Source: Elusimicrobia bacterium GWB2_63_22 (GTDB lineage Bacteria; Elusimicrobiota; Elusimicrobia; Elusimicrobiales; UBA9959). Taken from it: 64,000 nt of DNA. This document shows, piece by piece, positions 33,601-40,500 of this stretch (position 1 is the first letter of the stretch; the number at the start of each line of letters is the position of its first letter). The translations under genes were made by a program, and so were the position numbers. The notes under the pieces are model-generated. The model saw only the letters and a program-made list of their open reading frames with translations. It was not told where the DNA came from and searched no databases. The DNA is taken from the NCBI GenBank assembly GCA_001799735.1, contig MGUA01000011.1, forward strand, positions 17,572 to 81,571. The letters are read 5' to 3'.

Positions 33601-34687
33601 TAATATTGAAGCCTACAAGCAGCTGCGCCTAGCGGTAAGCACGCTGCGCGACGGGGCCCTGGCCGCGGTCGCTGGCCTTGACCTGTCCGGCACGGCAGAT
33701 ATCGCGGGGGCAGTTAGATCCAACGCCGTGGTTTCGGTAAGCGGCAGCGCGCGGATATTCGGGGACGTGACGGCAAGCACTATAACCCTGTCTGGGACCA
33801 AGGCGCAGATAACCGGCCAGCAATTGAGCGGCGCAACGCCCCTGGCCGCGGAGCCTATACTTCTCGCGGTCATAAGCACGGCTATAACCGGGGTAGTGGC
33901 TGCCGAATATCTTATGGACGGAAAGCTTACCGTTGCCGCTCAGGCCGTGCTGACCCTATCCACCGGGACGTACTACGTTAAGGGCATCGAACTGTCCGGT
34001 GGCAGCGAGATTCGCGTCAACGGGAAGGTGGATATCTATGTCGATGGGGATATCACCATCAGCGGCGGCAGTGCGCTTAACGCCTCGGGCACGGCTTCCG
34101 GCCTGAATATATTTGTCGGCAAAATATCCAGCATTACGTTCACCGGCGGCGGTAACTTTGTTGGCGTGGTGTACGCGCCGTACTCGCATCTGAAGCTGGC
34201 GGGCAACGCGCTGCTGGGCGGCCATTACTTCGTGCGCAGCGCGGCTGTAAGCGGCACAGGGAACTTGGTGCAGGCCGGCGAAACGCTGCCCGCGGCGGTT
34301 CCCGTAGCCGGCGGCGGCAAAAAAGTCAGCGCTTTGTCGTCTGGCAGTTCCTATTCCGTGCTGGCCGGCCCCGACCCCGAGTTCAAGCTGGGCGAGGTTT
34401 ATGTCTATCCCAACCCTGCCAAGAACGGCCAGGCCCCCACCATCCACCTGGAATGCGGCATAGCCGACAGCGTGAATATCAAGATCTACACCGTCAGCGG
34501 CCGCGAAGCGCATGAATATACCATAACCAGCGCCCCGGTGGTGCTGGACGACGGCAACGGCCTCAGCTACGCCTATGAATACGCCTGGAACGGGCGCATC
34601 CCCAGCGGCGTCTATTACTACTTCATTGAGGCCGAGCGGGCAGGCCGCAAGATAAAAAAGACCGGCAAGTTCGCGGTGGTCAGGTAA
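27614..34687 (+). CDS. Giant modular surface protein with Ig/FN3-like repeats and sorting-like C-terminus
   Basis: 2357 residues from ATG 27614. An N-terminal hydrophobic signal (~8-33, ending RFAVASE) is followed by Big-2-like modules (~35-260), then at least ten OmpL47-like/chitobiase-type modules marked by VDNTAP, VDGTKP or VDATAP starts and GVxxxxYxVDGG...YxxPFxLxEGxHxxxYxSxDxxGNxE cores. Two FN3-like domains lie near 565-655 and 790-900. A Gly/Ser-rich parallel-strand domain (~2010-2230) precedes a FlgD-Ig/T9SS-type C-terminal domain (~2255-2357: VYVYPNPAKNGQ, GRIPSGVYYYFIEAERAG). It is likely a cell-surface adhesin. Base composition changes near 28770 within the gene. A PorV-like gene follows at once. 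Confidence 0.8.
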   Translation: MQRVLGGEKIWIAGLLVLAATVYIAVYPRFAVASEIRIKVPLTSVNINPGGETSLGNLSFSSRPISLRIFPNSSCIIVPEDKVQLQVKALLENGTEIDVTTSPYTTYSSSDAAIVSVSSSGQVSSLGSGKGYIRAEYLLAVAYTEITTNPSLSIVEIQPLFGLENSDEMLPEETAPTATASIPPGESAQLSILATLSNGEACNLSGNLNTTYTSLNPQIANADGVGQAVAGSLGRAQINISAAGKSTYTYVDVQFRDETAPATDITFGAPVYLSNSGLVHLSTNTYVQLTPSDPQIANTHTSGVSFTGVSIDDIPSTFSAFWRYLPFTIFEGTHTVYFLSRDYAGNTEVIKSTVVVVDGTAPSPLTGIVVAGAAQSVWRNTNVFNITWTNPEDVAGIGGVRVKYGEVAPLSNEDGVFYPADGSLVYSSTEVVSGVNVIWLWLEDNVGNADPAMAASVELRYDAGLPASTASAPAFSGVGVVPVVFVANDAVSGVDRTALWARNNGAAWSASTYTLAGTGGKFGFDTAGAGGSWEFYTQAFDKAGNGEPVPVSTTPAKAQTAVDVTPPVISNVRVTEITYDTARVTWETDDEASAVLEYTLPGASAVKTYASSYYTSQSLFLSGLVYPANYTFKITAANRAGLSAVYTGGAFYVPPKMTTNVNDLGVMNTGQPIIIEVTNPYVSSLTYTLNGQTVTQNVTLNTPLEIYVNSGQGPASLSLNLDGYVYSNNFVVDTATRTVYLARFVVAAGGLDAAQGGYAALAAVGQPVAAEVSNIGGKTYLGYYAGIDPVAPGSITDVAAAAGPARDQAALSWTAPGDDAYAGTAMRYDIRWATSPIDASNFSAAARAAEVPFPAVAGTAQTAYLSGLNLLATYYFSVRTEDELGNFSGLSNAASVFKGYVLAGTVTVNGVSEISFMSPVEPQVALISTISAVGAVAIGSAAAGGLTLAGNMYEIGPEGTYDPPAVLTFYYSTSTLAALGLQEQDVAVYEHFPETGWVKLPGQVLDTQAHKLTVPITRIASLFAIFGIVRDRAAPVSAVSYAGVSYQADGKTFIGAGSSVTLAAYDPVVYGTSTGVAFTEYRVDPGTTPAFAAYTGPFPLTEGFHAIEYRSRDYADNLEPLRYGEVYADATAPATDVLIEGTTGQAGWYVSAATVTMVSTDSLSGLAAVYYRAGASTEPVKYAIPLVISSEGVTTLHYFAADNVANAEAEKTILLKIDRTPPAIVISSPAAGAVFIAAKDKIGVYYSVNDNLDPAFTATAMLTQIEDRGSPRGVRPSTIAVTAGQLIEPLSIDDGVWVLSVLAQDAAGNISTAAAGGFEVVHDILPPRSVLNAETAKTYLFGGVSYVRGDTGFSLSSIDDLTTPADGAGLGVKRQLLRITGAPAAAVELVFENPVPTPGGIFLSTFTLAGADGAYLLAYNAEDMLVNTEEVNTSTFVVDNTAPRTAFVRVSGSAFLNYAAASAVFALQAEDPGLLPSGVSSVTWSDNGGEGSNLTSGLAFGEGRHALAYRAVDNLGNLEVTGSSTVFVDNTAPEAATHIGLPYFASGVLNYITPATPITFTAADPVAAEVASGVERIEVSIDGSSFTVYAAALKFGEGRYVVKYRAVDNVGNTETARTLELQSDNTSPVSAWQADGEQLELAGKFYLSAIGRIALESYDPVVSEVASGVEGIYYGIDAAPSGKYAAPFGLAEGVRTLNFSARDNVANVEVAKSTVIYVDGTKPVTELSVAGDQYRSDKVYISTRSGLMLASMDPLVNEVASGVRETSYAVDGGTFAAYSLFNLSAEGKRVVSFYSVDQVGNVEAVKTSELWVDATAPATALAITGARHDADGFIYITRDSGIVLAAADPINSETASGVLLTKYRVDGGNWQVYAGSFTITAEGRHTLEYQSLDRVLNTETIRTAAFAVDNTPPAASITLGEPKYEAFGLPLITPETSVSLAAADIVSGEVASGLARISYELIAVADGSSEVRDYTEPFKLAQGTYDIRFWSVDKVGNIEAYKQLRLAVSTLRDGALAAVAGLDLSGTADIAGAVRSNAVVSVSGSARIFGDVTASTITLSGTKAQITGQQLSGATPLAAEPILLAVISTAITGVVAAEYLMDGKLTVAAQAVLTLSTGTYYVKGIELSGGSEIRVNGKVDIYVDGDITISGGSALNASGTASGLNIFVGKISSITFTGGGNFVGVVYAPYSHLKLAGNALLGGHYFVRSAAVSGTGNLVQAGETLPAAVPVAGGGKKVSALSSGSSYSVLAGPDPEFKLGEVYVYPNPAKNGQAPTIHLECGIADSVNIKIYTVSGREAHEYTITSAPVVLDDGNGLSYAYEYAWNGRIPSGVYYYFIEAERAGRKIKKTGKFAVVR

Positions 34688-34698
34688 GGGGGGGAGAT

Positions 34699-35670
34699 AT
34701 GAAAAACACAAACACCCCTGATATGCTCAATCGCGTGGTCTACCTGCTTTCAAGGCCTTGGGCCTTTGGTGCGGCGCTGCTGTTCCTGCTTATCCCTTCA
34801 ACAACTATCAGCTCTGCCCTTGAAAGCGGCGCTGAGTTCCTGCGCATAGACACTGACGCGCGGGCCGGGGCCATGGCCTCGGCGGGCGCGGCTTCGGTCT
34901 CCGGGATAAGCGCCATGGCTTACAACCCGGCTGGCATGGTTTCCATAGGTAAAGGCGAAGGCACCATAAGCCACAGCGCCTGGTACCTGGGCTCGGCGCA
35001 CGACTTTGTGGGCGCGGGGTTCACCGTGCCGGGGTCAGGCGGCTGGCGGGCAGGTGTAAGTTTTAACCGGCTGTCGAGCGGCTCCATGGAAGGCCGCGGC
35101 GCTAACCGTACACGTACCGGCGGCTACAGCGCTTACGACCAGGCGGTGGGCCTAGCGCTGGCCCGGCAGTACGGGGCGTACAGCGTGGGCGGCACGGTGA
35201 AATATATTGAAAGCTCTATAGCCGGGGTTAAGGGAACAGGCTATGCGGTTGACCTGGGCATGAAGCGCGCACTAAAAGGGCTGCCCGCCAGCGTCGGTCT
35301 GTCGGTGCAGAACCTCGGCCCCGGGATAAAGTATATTTCACAGCGGGACCAATTGCCTTTAAGCGTAAGCGCCGGTATAATGTTCATGCCGGTAGCCGGA
35401 TTCATGCTTAACTTGGACGCCCGGCGTTACGTGTACGACAAGTATACTGCCTACAGCCTTGGCACGGAGTACGCGCTGTTTGGCGGGCCGGGGACAATGT
35501 CCGGGCTGGCGTTGCGAGGCGGTCTGCTGGGCGGCAATGGGGAAAGCGCTGCTGGCGCGTTCACGGCGGGTGCGGGCATAAAAGTGATGAACGCGGACCT
35601 GGACTATGCCATGTCGCCTGAGGGCAAGCTGGGTAGTGTGCAGCGGATAACCTTAAAAAAGAAATTCTAA
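34699..35670 (+). CDS. PorV/PorQ-like (UPF0164) outer-membrane barrel
   Basis: 323 residues. After an extended N-terminus and signal (~1-40, ending SSALE) comes GAEFLRIDTDARAGAMASAGAA and AMAYNPAGM, the signature start of PorV/PorQ family barrels, then regular barrel strands and a final QRITLKKKF ending in Phe. In type IX secretion PorV carries cargo with a C-terminal domain to the surface; here it lies 11 bases after a giant protein with such a domain. SD AAGGGGGGAG is strong. No other T9SS gene is in the window, so the shared role is inferred. Confidence 0.8.
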   Translation: MKNTNTPDMLNRVVYLLSRPWAFGAALLFLLIPSTTISSALESGAEFLRIDTDARAGAMASAGAASVSGISAMAYNPAGMVSIGKGEGTISHSAWYLGSAHDFVGAGFTVPGSGGWRAGVSFNRLSSGSMEGRGANRTRTGGYSAYDQAVGLALARQYGAYSVGGTVKYIESSIAGVKGTGYAVDLGMKRALKGLPASVGLSVQNLGPGIKYISQRDQLPLSVSAGIMFMPVAGFMLNLDARRYVYDKYTAYSLGTEYALFGGPGTMSGLALRGGLLGGNGESAAGAFTAGAGIKVMNADLDYAMSPEGKLGSVQRITLKKKF

Positions 35671-35684
35671 CGACGGTCTGTGCT

Positions 35685-35729
35685 GCGCGGCGGGAGAGTG
35701 TTTTCACTCTTTCGCCGCGCTTCGTTTTT
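35685..35729 (+). terminator. Terminator at the island's right end
   Basis: Long stem GCGCGGCG (35685-35692) with CGCCGCGC (35713-35720) extended by GAGAGTG/CACTCT, then a T-rich TTCGTTTTT. Ends the giant/PorV operon four bases before the right direct repeat. Confidence 0.8.
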
Positions 35730-35733
35730 ACCG

Positions 35734-35758
35734 GTTGCCCGCTCCCGCCGCTATGGTG
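35734..35758 (+). repeat. 25-bp perfect direct repeat, right copy
   Basis: Identical to 22564-22588. It overlaps the promoter region of the tatD-like gene, which suggests this is the original locus context. Confidence 0.9.
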
Positions 35759-35764
35759 TAAACT
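35735..35764 (+). promoter_or_regulatory. Possible promoter of the TatD gene
   Basis: TTGCCC, 18-base spacer, TAAACT (35759-35764). Transcription would begin at or next to ATG 35771, giving a leaderless mRNA, in line with the lack of an SD. The left repeat copy lacks the -10 part. Confidence 0.35.
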
Positions 35765-35770
35765 CTAGCT

Positions 35771-36520
35771 ATGCCGCAGGCTTATTTTGATGCCCACGAC
35801 CATCTGCAGAACTTCGGTTCCGACGCCGAGCTGGACGCCGCGCTGCGCGCGGCCGAGGCCGCGGGCGTGCAGGGCCTGCTCTGCTGCGGCACCGCCCCCG
35901 ACGACTGGGCCAGGGTGCTGGAGCTGGCCGGCCGGTATCCGTCGGTGCGGCCGGCCTTCGGCCTGCACCCCTGGTTTTCCGCCGAGGAGGGTTGGCTGGA
36001 GAAGCTGGAAGAGTTCCTGCGGCGCATGCCTTCCGCCTGCGTGGGAGAGATAGGCTTGGACGCCGCCAAAGGGCTGCCCGGCCAGGAAGAAAATTTTGCG
36101 CTGCAGCTGGCGCTGGCCGGGCGGTTCCGCCGCCCCGCCGTCATACACTGCGTGGGGAGCTGGGGCCGGCTGCTTGAACTCCTGAAGAAAGCGGACCTGC
36201 CCGCCTTCATGCTGCACGGTTACGGCGGTTCGCCGGAGCTGGTCAGGGAGCTGGCGGCGCTGGGCGGCTACTTTTCTTTCGGGGGAGAGCTGGCGGACCC
36301 GAAGCGGGAGAAGCTCAGGGCCGCGCTGGCCGCCGTGCCGCGGGACCGGCTGCTGTTCGAGACCGAGGCGCCGGAGCCGGGGCCCGACGGCCGGAGCGCC
36401 GGACCGGCTGACGTGGCGGCCGTGGTGGCCGCGGCCGCGGGGCTGCTGGGCCTGCCGGAGCAGAGCCTGGCGGACCTTTCATTCGAGAACGCTAAAAAAT
36501 TCACCGGGGAGACAACATGA
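35771..36520 (+). CDS. TatD-family metal-dependent hydrolase
   Basis: 249 residues of the TatD TIM-barrel family: metal ligands in FDAHDHL, GEIGLDAAKG, VIHCVGSW and MLHGYGGS, and LLFETEAPEP where most members have ETDxP, so the last acidic ligand is Glu instead of Asp. Family members act as nucleases or phosphoesterases in DNA repair or RNA turnover. The stop overlaps the start of the TcdA-like gene (ATGA), so they share an mRNA. Confidence 0.88.
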   Translation: MPQAYFDAHDHLQNFGSDAELDAALRAAEAAGVQGLLCCGTAPDDWARVLELAGRYPSVRPAFGLHPWFSAEEGWLEKLEEFLRRMPSACVGEIGLDAAKGLPGQEENFALQLALAGRFRRPAVIHCVGSWGRLLELLKKADLPAFMLHGYGGSPELVRELAALGGYFSFGGELADPKREKLRAALAAVPRDRLLFETEAPEPGPDGRSAGPADVAAVVAAAAGLLGLPEQSLADLSFENAKKFTGETT

Positions 36521-37260
36521 ACGAAGACAGGCTGGCGCGCATACGCCTTATGCTCGGCGAAGAAAAACTGGAGCGGCTCAAGAACTCTTTTGTTACGGTG
36601 GTGGGCCTGGGCGCCGTGGGCAGCTACGCCGTGGAAGGCCTCGCGCGCTCCGGAGTGGGCCGGTTCAAGCTGGTGGACTTCGACGTGACGCGGGCCAGCA
36701 ATATCAACCGCCAGCTCTACGCGCTGGGCTCCACGCTGGGCCGCCACAAGGCCGACATAGCCGGCGAGCGCGTGGTGGATATAAACCCGCGCTGCAAAGT
36801 AGAGGTGCTCAACCGTTTCGCCAACGAAGACACTTTCGAAGAGATCCTGGACGGGAACCCGGACCTGGTGATAGACGCCATAGATTCGCTCGGCCCCAAG
36901 GCCGGGCTGATAGCCGCGACTATAAAGCGCGGCCTGCCGCTGATCTCTTCCATGGGCGCCGCCCTGCGCACGGACCCGGCCGCGGTGCGCGTGGGGCCGA
37001 TAAAGGAAGTTAAAGGCTGCCCGCTGGCCGCCAAGGTGCGCAACCTGCTCCGCAAAAGCGGCACCCACCTGGATTTTACCTGCGTTTATTCTCTGGAGCC
37101 GGTAGGGGAACTTAAAAAGCGCCGGCAGGTGGACCCCGAGACCCAGTATTTCGAACAGGGCCGCCGCCGGGCCGCGCTGGGGAGCCTCCCTACCCTCACC
37201 GGGATCTTCGGCCTCATCATAGCCAACGCCGCCATCCTGCAGCTCTCCGCCGATAAATAA
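36517..37260 (+). CDS. tcdA: tRNA threonylcarbamoyladenosine dehydratase (TcdA/CsdL)
   Basis: 247 residues of the ThiF/E1-like fold: nucleotide-binding VTVVGLGAVGSYAVEGLARSG (as VVGLGAVGSYAVEGLARSG), adenylating Arg/Asp region DFDVTRASNINRQLYAL, VIDAIDSLGPKAGLI and the tail SLPTLTGIFGLIIANAAI. This matches TcdA, which converts t6A37 of tRNA to its cyclic form with ATP, rather than MoeB or ThiF (no zinc CxxC pairs). Coupled to the TatD gene by start-stop overlap. Confidence 0.88.
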   Translation: MNEDRLARIRLMLGEEKLERLKNSFVTVVGLGAVGSYAVEGLARSGVGRFKLVDFDVTRASNINRQLYALGSTLGRHKADIAGERVVDINPRCKVEVLNRFANEDTFEEILDGNPDLVIDAIDSLGPKAGLIAATIKRGLPLISSMGAALRTDPAAVRVGPIKEVKGCPLAAKVRNLLRKSGTHLDFTCVYSLEPVGELKKRRQVDPETQYFEQGRRRAALGSLPTLTGIFGLIIANAAILQLSADK

Positions 37261-37285
37261 AAAACGCCCCGTCTTGGACGGGGCG
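37256..37285 (-). terminator. Terminator of the histidine kinase operon
   Basis: On the minus strand, CGCCCCGTC-CAA-GACGGGGCG is followed by TTTTTTATTT. Lies 28 bases beyond the kinase stop. On the plus strand there is no T-run. Confidence 0.8.
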
Positions 37286-37312
37286 GAGAGGCCGGCTTCC
37301 TGGCGGGCCGGC

Positions 37313-38608
37313 CTATTCCTTTATTTCGGAAACGGGCAGGGAGAAATAGAAAGAGACATATTTGCCCGGTTCGCTTTTTATCTCCAGCTCGCTGTTGTGC
37401 AGCAGCAGCATGTCGTTGCAGACCTTGAGGCCCAGCCCGAAGCCTTCGGAGGCGGCCTCGCCTTCCCCGGTCCTGAAAAACTCGTTCTTCAACTTCTTGA
37501 GATCCTCGGCGGCTATGCCGCGCCCGGAATTCTCTATATAAAAAGTAACCTTGCCGGTTTTTCCGCCTGACCTCTGCAGCCGGACCGACATCCTGCCGCC
37601 CTCGGGGGTGTATTTTACGGCGTTGCCGACCAGGTTGGAGACCACCAGCGCCAGCGCCTCTGGATCCGCGTCCACCAGCGTCCTATCCCTGGGCAGGTCC
37701 AGCGAAAAAGAGAGGCCCTTGCGCTTCATCAGGCCTTCCATGGCCGAGATCGAGCCGCGGACCAGGTCGCGCAGCGCCAGCGGCTTTTTCTCTATCTTGA
37801 ATTTTCCGGCCTCCATCCGCGCCTCGTTGAGGACGTTCTTGACGAAGCGCCTGAGTGAGGTCCGTTCGTAGGCCAGGGCCTCGTAAAGGCCGGCCCGCGA
37901 AGCGTCGCCCTTTTGGGGCTCGGTCTCCTCCAGCATGAAGATAGCGGCGTCTATGACGGTGAGCGCGTTGTTGAATTCATGGCTGACGGTATGCACCATC
38001 GCCGATTTAACCGCGGCGGTCCTGCGTTCCTTGCGCACCAGGGAGCGCATCTCCAGCAGCAGGCCCAGCGCCGCCAGCGCCGCCAGGAAGATGAGCAGGA
38101 GCTTATGTTTGGTGGCGGCCAGGCGGGGGGCCATGGTCTCCGTGTTTATGGCCACGGCCACGGTGGCTATGCGCCGGTTGCCCACGGTAACCGGTTCTGA
38201 AAAGTAAAAGTAGTTCAGGCCGTCGGCGCCTTTGAAGGTCTGCGTCAGGGGGATCTTGGACCCCCGGGCGGCGGTCCCCTCGCGGCTGTCGTCCTGGTCC
38301 CCTATCCTTTCCGGGTCCGAATGGGAACGCACCCTGCCGGCCTGGTCCAGGACCACGGAATATTTCACGGTGTCGTCGATGGACAGCGTGTTGACGAGGA
38401 AATGCAGGGAGAACGGGTCGGTCTTCGGGAACATGGCCGCGCCGGCCCTTTTGGCGAAGATCCCGGTGCGTACGCGCATAACCTCGAAGACGGAATCGCG
38501 CGCGTCGCCGAGAATGAGGCCGGCGGTCCCGAGTATCAGCAGGATCACCAGCACGGAAAATATCAGGGAAACGTTGATGGCTATTTCCCTGAGCTTGGCG
38601 GCTTTCAT
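37313..38608 (-). CDS. Membrane sensor histidine kinase
   Basis: 431 residues: TM1 (~14-33), periplasmic sensor (~34-165), TM2 (~168-185), HisKA with phospho-acceptor in VHTVSHEFNNALTVI (~208), and HATPase_c with N box NLVGNAVKYTPEGG, G1 box SGRGIAAEDL and G2 box EGFGLGLKVCNDML. No HAMP domain is obvious between TM2 and HisKA. It starts by ATGA overlap with the lipoprotein gene, which may be its sensor partner. No response regulator is adjacent; the receiver proteins at 44727 and 46766 are candidates. Confidence 0.9.
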   Translation of the reverse strand: MKAAKLREIAINVSLIFSVLVILLILGTAGLILGDARDSVFEVMRVRTGIFAKRAGAAMFPKTDPFSLHFLVNTLSIDDTVKYSVVLDQAGRVRSHSDPERIGDQDDSREGTAARGSKIPLTQTFKGADGLNYFYFSEPVTVGNRRIATVAVAINTETMAPRLAATKHKLLLIFLAALAALGLLLEMRSLVRKERRTAAVKSAMVHTVSHEFNNALTVIDAAIFMLEETEPQKGDASRAGLYEALAYERTSLRRFVKNVLNEARMEAGKFKIEKKPLALRDLVRGSISAMEGLMKRKGLSFSLDLPRDRTLVDADPEALALVVSNLVGNAVKYTPEGGRMSVRLQRSGGKTGKVTFYIENSGRGIAAEDLKKLKNEFFRTGEGEAASEGFGLGLKVCNDMLLLHNSELEIKSEPGKYVSFYFSLPVSEIKE

Positions 38609-38925
38609 GGGGTTTTAGGCCGGGGCGCTGTTTTGACGCCGATGCTCTTTATCTTTTCCCGCAGTTCGGCGGCGGGCGCATAGGAGGTGGTTATTCTGTC
38701 AATCTCGTCCAGGTGGCTCAGCGCGGCCGGCATGTCGTTGTTGCTGTAGGCGCCGACCGCCTTGTAGTACAGGCGTTCCACTGTTTTCTCGTCTTCGGCG
38801 GAGAGCCTGGCGGGCGCGGCTCTTTTGGCCGGGGCCGGCGCCGGGGCGTTGAACCAGTTCGGCGGCAGGCAAGCGCAGAGAAAAGCCGCCGCCGCTGCCG
38901 CGAGTAAATGTTTGAAAAAACGCAT
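38605..38925 (-). CDS. Small lipoprotein upstream of the histidine kinase
   Basis: 106 residues with a lipobox (FLCAC at the end of an Ala-rich signal), a Pro/Ala linker and a helical segment RLYYKAVGAYSNNDMPAALSHLDEI that looks like a single TPR-type hairpin. It overlaps the kinase start, so the two are translationally coupled and it may present a signal to the sensor domain. No named family. Confidence 0.65.
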   Translation of the reverse strand: MRFFKHLLAAAAAAFLCACLPPNWFNAPAPAPAKRAAPARLSAEDEKTVERLYYKAVGAYSNNDMPAALSHLDEIDRITTSYAPAAELREKIKSIGVKTAPRPKTP

Positions 38926-39018
38926 AATTATTAAAATCCCCAGTGCCTATATTCTACCTAACTTTTGGCGCCAAGCAGCGGTTAGTCGGCCGCGGGGGGG
39001 ATGCTGAAATAATAATTT

Positions 39019-40488
39019 TCAGGGCAGCAGCTGGAAGAGTACCCAGTCCCTGTCGGACGCGAATTCGAAGATCCGCTTCGCGGGGAGGGTTTTCTTTATC
39101 TCCTCGTAGTCGCGCGGCACCGCGATCACCAGCGTCCGCGCGCCGCCGGCGGGCGCCTCCGCGGCCAGTTCTTCCGGGGTCATTACCTGTTTGGCCAGCT
39201 CCCTGGCGCTGTAGAAAACCAGGCCCTGGTTAAAAATGTAGATGCGCTCCTTGTAGAGCACCAGCCTGTCGGCGGGACGGGCCACCGTATTGACGGTGCG
39301 GTACAGCGAGATGAACTCGCTGGCCGCCTTGGCCGGCGGCACCGGCAGCAGCGCGGCCAGCAGCACTGCCAGGCCGAAGACGAGGGTCGCCCAGTGCTGG
39401 AAGTAGCGGAACCTGGCTTCGCTGATGAGCCTGTCCAGCGCGAGGGCCGCGAAAATAGCCGCCGGCACCAGCGCCGGCACCAGGTAGCGCACCCCGAAAA
39501 CGCTGCTGACGGAGATAGCCGCCAGGATGGTCCAGAACCAGGGGAACAGGGCGGAGGCCGCCTCCCGGCCGCCCGGGCCGCGCAGCCCCTTTACGGCCAG
39601 CCACATGCCGTAGAAAGAAAAAGCGCTCCAGTAGAACATCCGGAACAGGTTCTGCGTGGGCCGGTAGAAAGGGTTCTCGTAGCCGGGCAGGCCGCCCTGC
39701 ACCAGGGGCCCTATGCCGCACTGGGAGTTCAGGAATTCCAGGCCATGGGTAAAGTACTGCGGCACGGTCCAGGCGGCCACCAGGCCCAGGCCGGCCAGCA
39801 GCGAGCCGATGAACCAAGGGCCCAAAAGTTCTCTCCACCGCCCGGCCAGGACCAGGTAGAGTGGAACGATAGCCAGGGCGTACATGCCCTGCAGACCTTT
39901 GAAATAGTAGCCCAGGGCCACGGCCGGCCCGTAGAGCAGGTGGTACCGGGGGCCGCCGCGCGCGGCCTTCACCGCGCCGTAGACGCTCAGCGTCACCGCG
40001 AAGGTGACGGGCATGTCCAGCATGCAGCGCTGGGTGTAGCGCAGGAAGAAGAGGCTGGTGGAGAGCACGAACAGCGTCAGGAAGGCGACCTTGGCGTTAT
40101 ACAGTTCTTTCGCCGTCTTCCAGGCGAAGAGGAAGGTGAGGAAGCCGGTGAGGGCCGCCGGGAACTTGGCCCAGTACTCGTTCACCGAGAAAAGTTTAAA
40201 AAAAACGGCCTCGAGCCAGAAGTAGAGCGGCGGCTTCAGCCAGTTCACGGCGGTGCCCTCGTGCATGGTAAACCAGTCGCCGGTCTGCAGGATGGAGGCG
40301 CCTATGGCCGCGTGGGTCATGTCGTCGAGCTGCGGCAGCACGTAGGGCTGCAGCTTTACGAAACAGAGGATGAAGAGAAAAAAAAGATAGACCCGGGATA
40401 GCAGTCCGCTGCGCTCCTCCGGAGGGAAAGACAGCCGTTCGTCCGGAGCAGCGGTCAGTTTTTTGAAGAGTTCTTTAAGCGCGTCCAC
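39019..40488 (-). CDS. GT39/ArnT-like integral-membrane glycosyltransferase
   Basis: 489 residues from a GTG start, with about eleven hydrophobic segments. The first periplasmic loop LPQLDDMTHAAIGASIL carries the acidic pair expected of GT-C enzymes, followed by WFTMHEGTAVNWLKPPLYFWLEA (the KPPLYFW motif of PMT_2/ArnT-like proteins). These transfer sugars from polyprenyl-phosphate donors to lipid A or other envelope acceptors. The C-terminal ~100 residues form a soluble periplasmic domain. Stands alone between the lipoprotein and hydrolase genes. Acceptor unknown. Confidence 0.85.
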   Translation of the reverse strand: MDALKELFKKLTAAPDERLSFPPEERSGLLSRVYLFFLFILCFVKLQPYVLPQLDDMTHAAIGASILQTGDWFTMHEGTAVNWLKPPLYFWLEAVFFKLFSVNEYWAKFPAALTGFLTFLFAWKTAKELYNAKVAFLTLFVLSTSLFFLRYTQRCMLDMPVTFAVTLSVYGAVKAARGGPRYHLLYGPAVALGYYFKGLQGMYALAIVPLYLVLAGRWRELLGPWFIGSLLAGLGLVAAWTVPQYFTHGLEFLNSQCGIGPLVQGGLPGYENPFYRPTQNLFRMFYWSAFSFYGMWLAVKGLRGPGGREAASALFPWFWTILAAISVSSVFGVRYLVPALVPAAIFAALALDRLISEARFRYFQHWATLVFGLAVLLAALLPVPPAKAASEFISLYRTVNTVARPADRLVLYKERIYIFNQGLVFYSARELAKQVMTPEELAAEAPAGGARTLVIAVPRDYEEIKKTLPAKRIFEFASDRDWVLFQLLP

Positions 40489-40500
40489 GCGGCTATTCTA

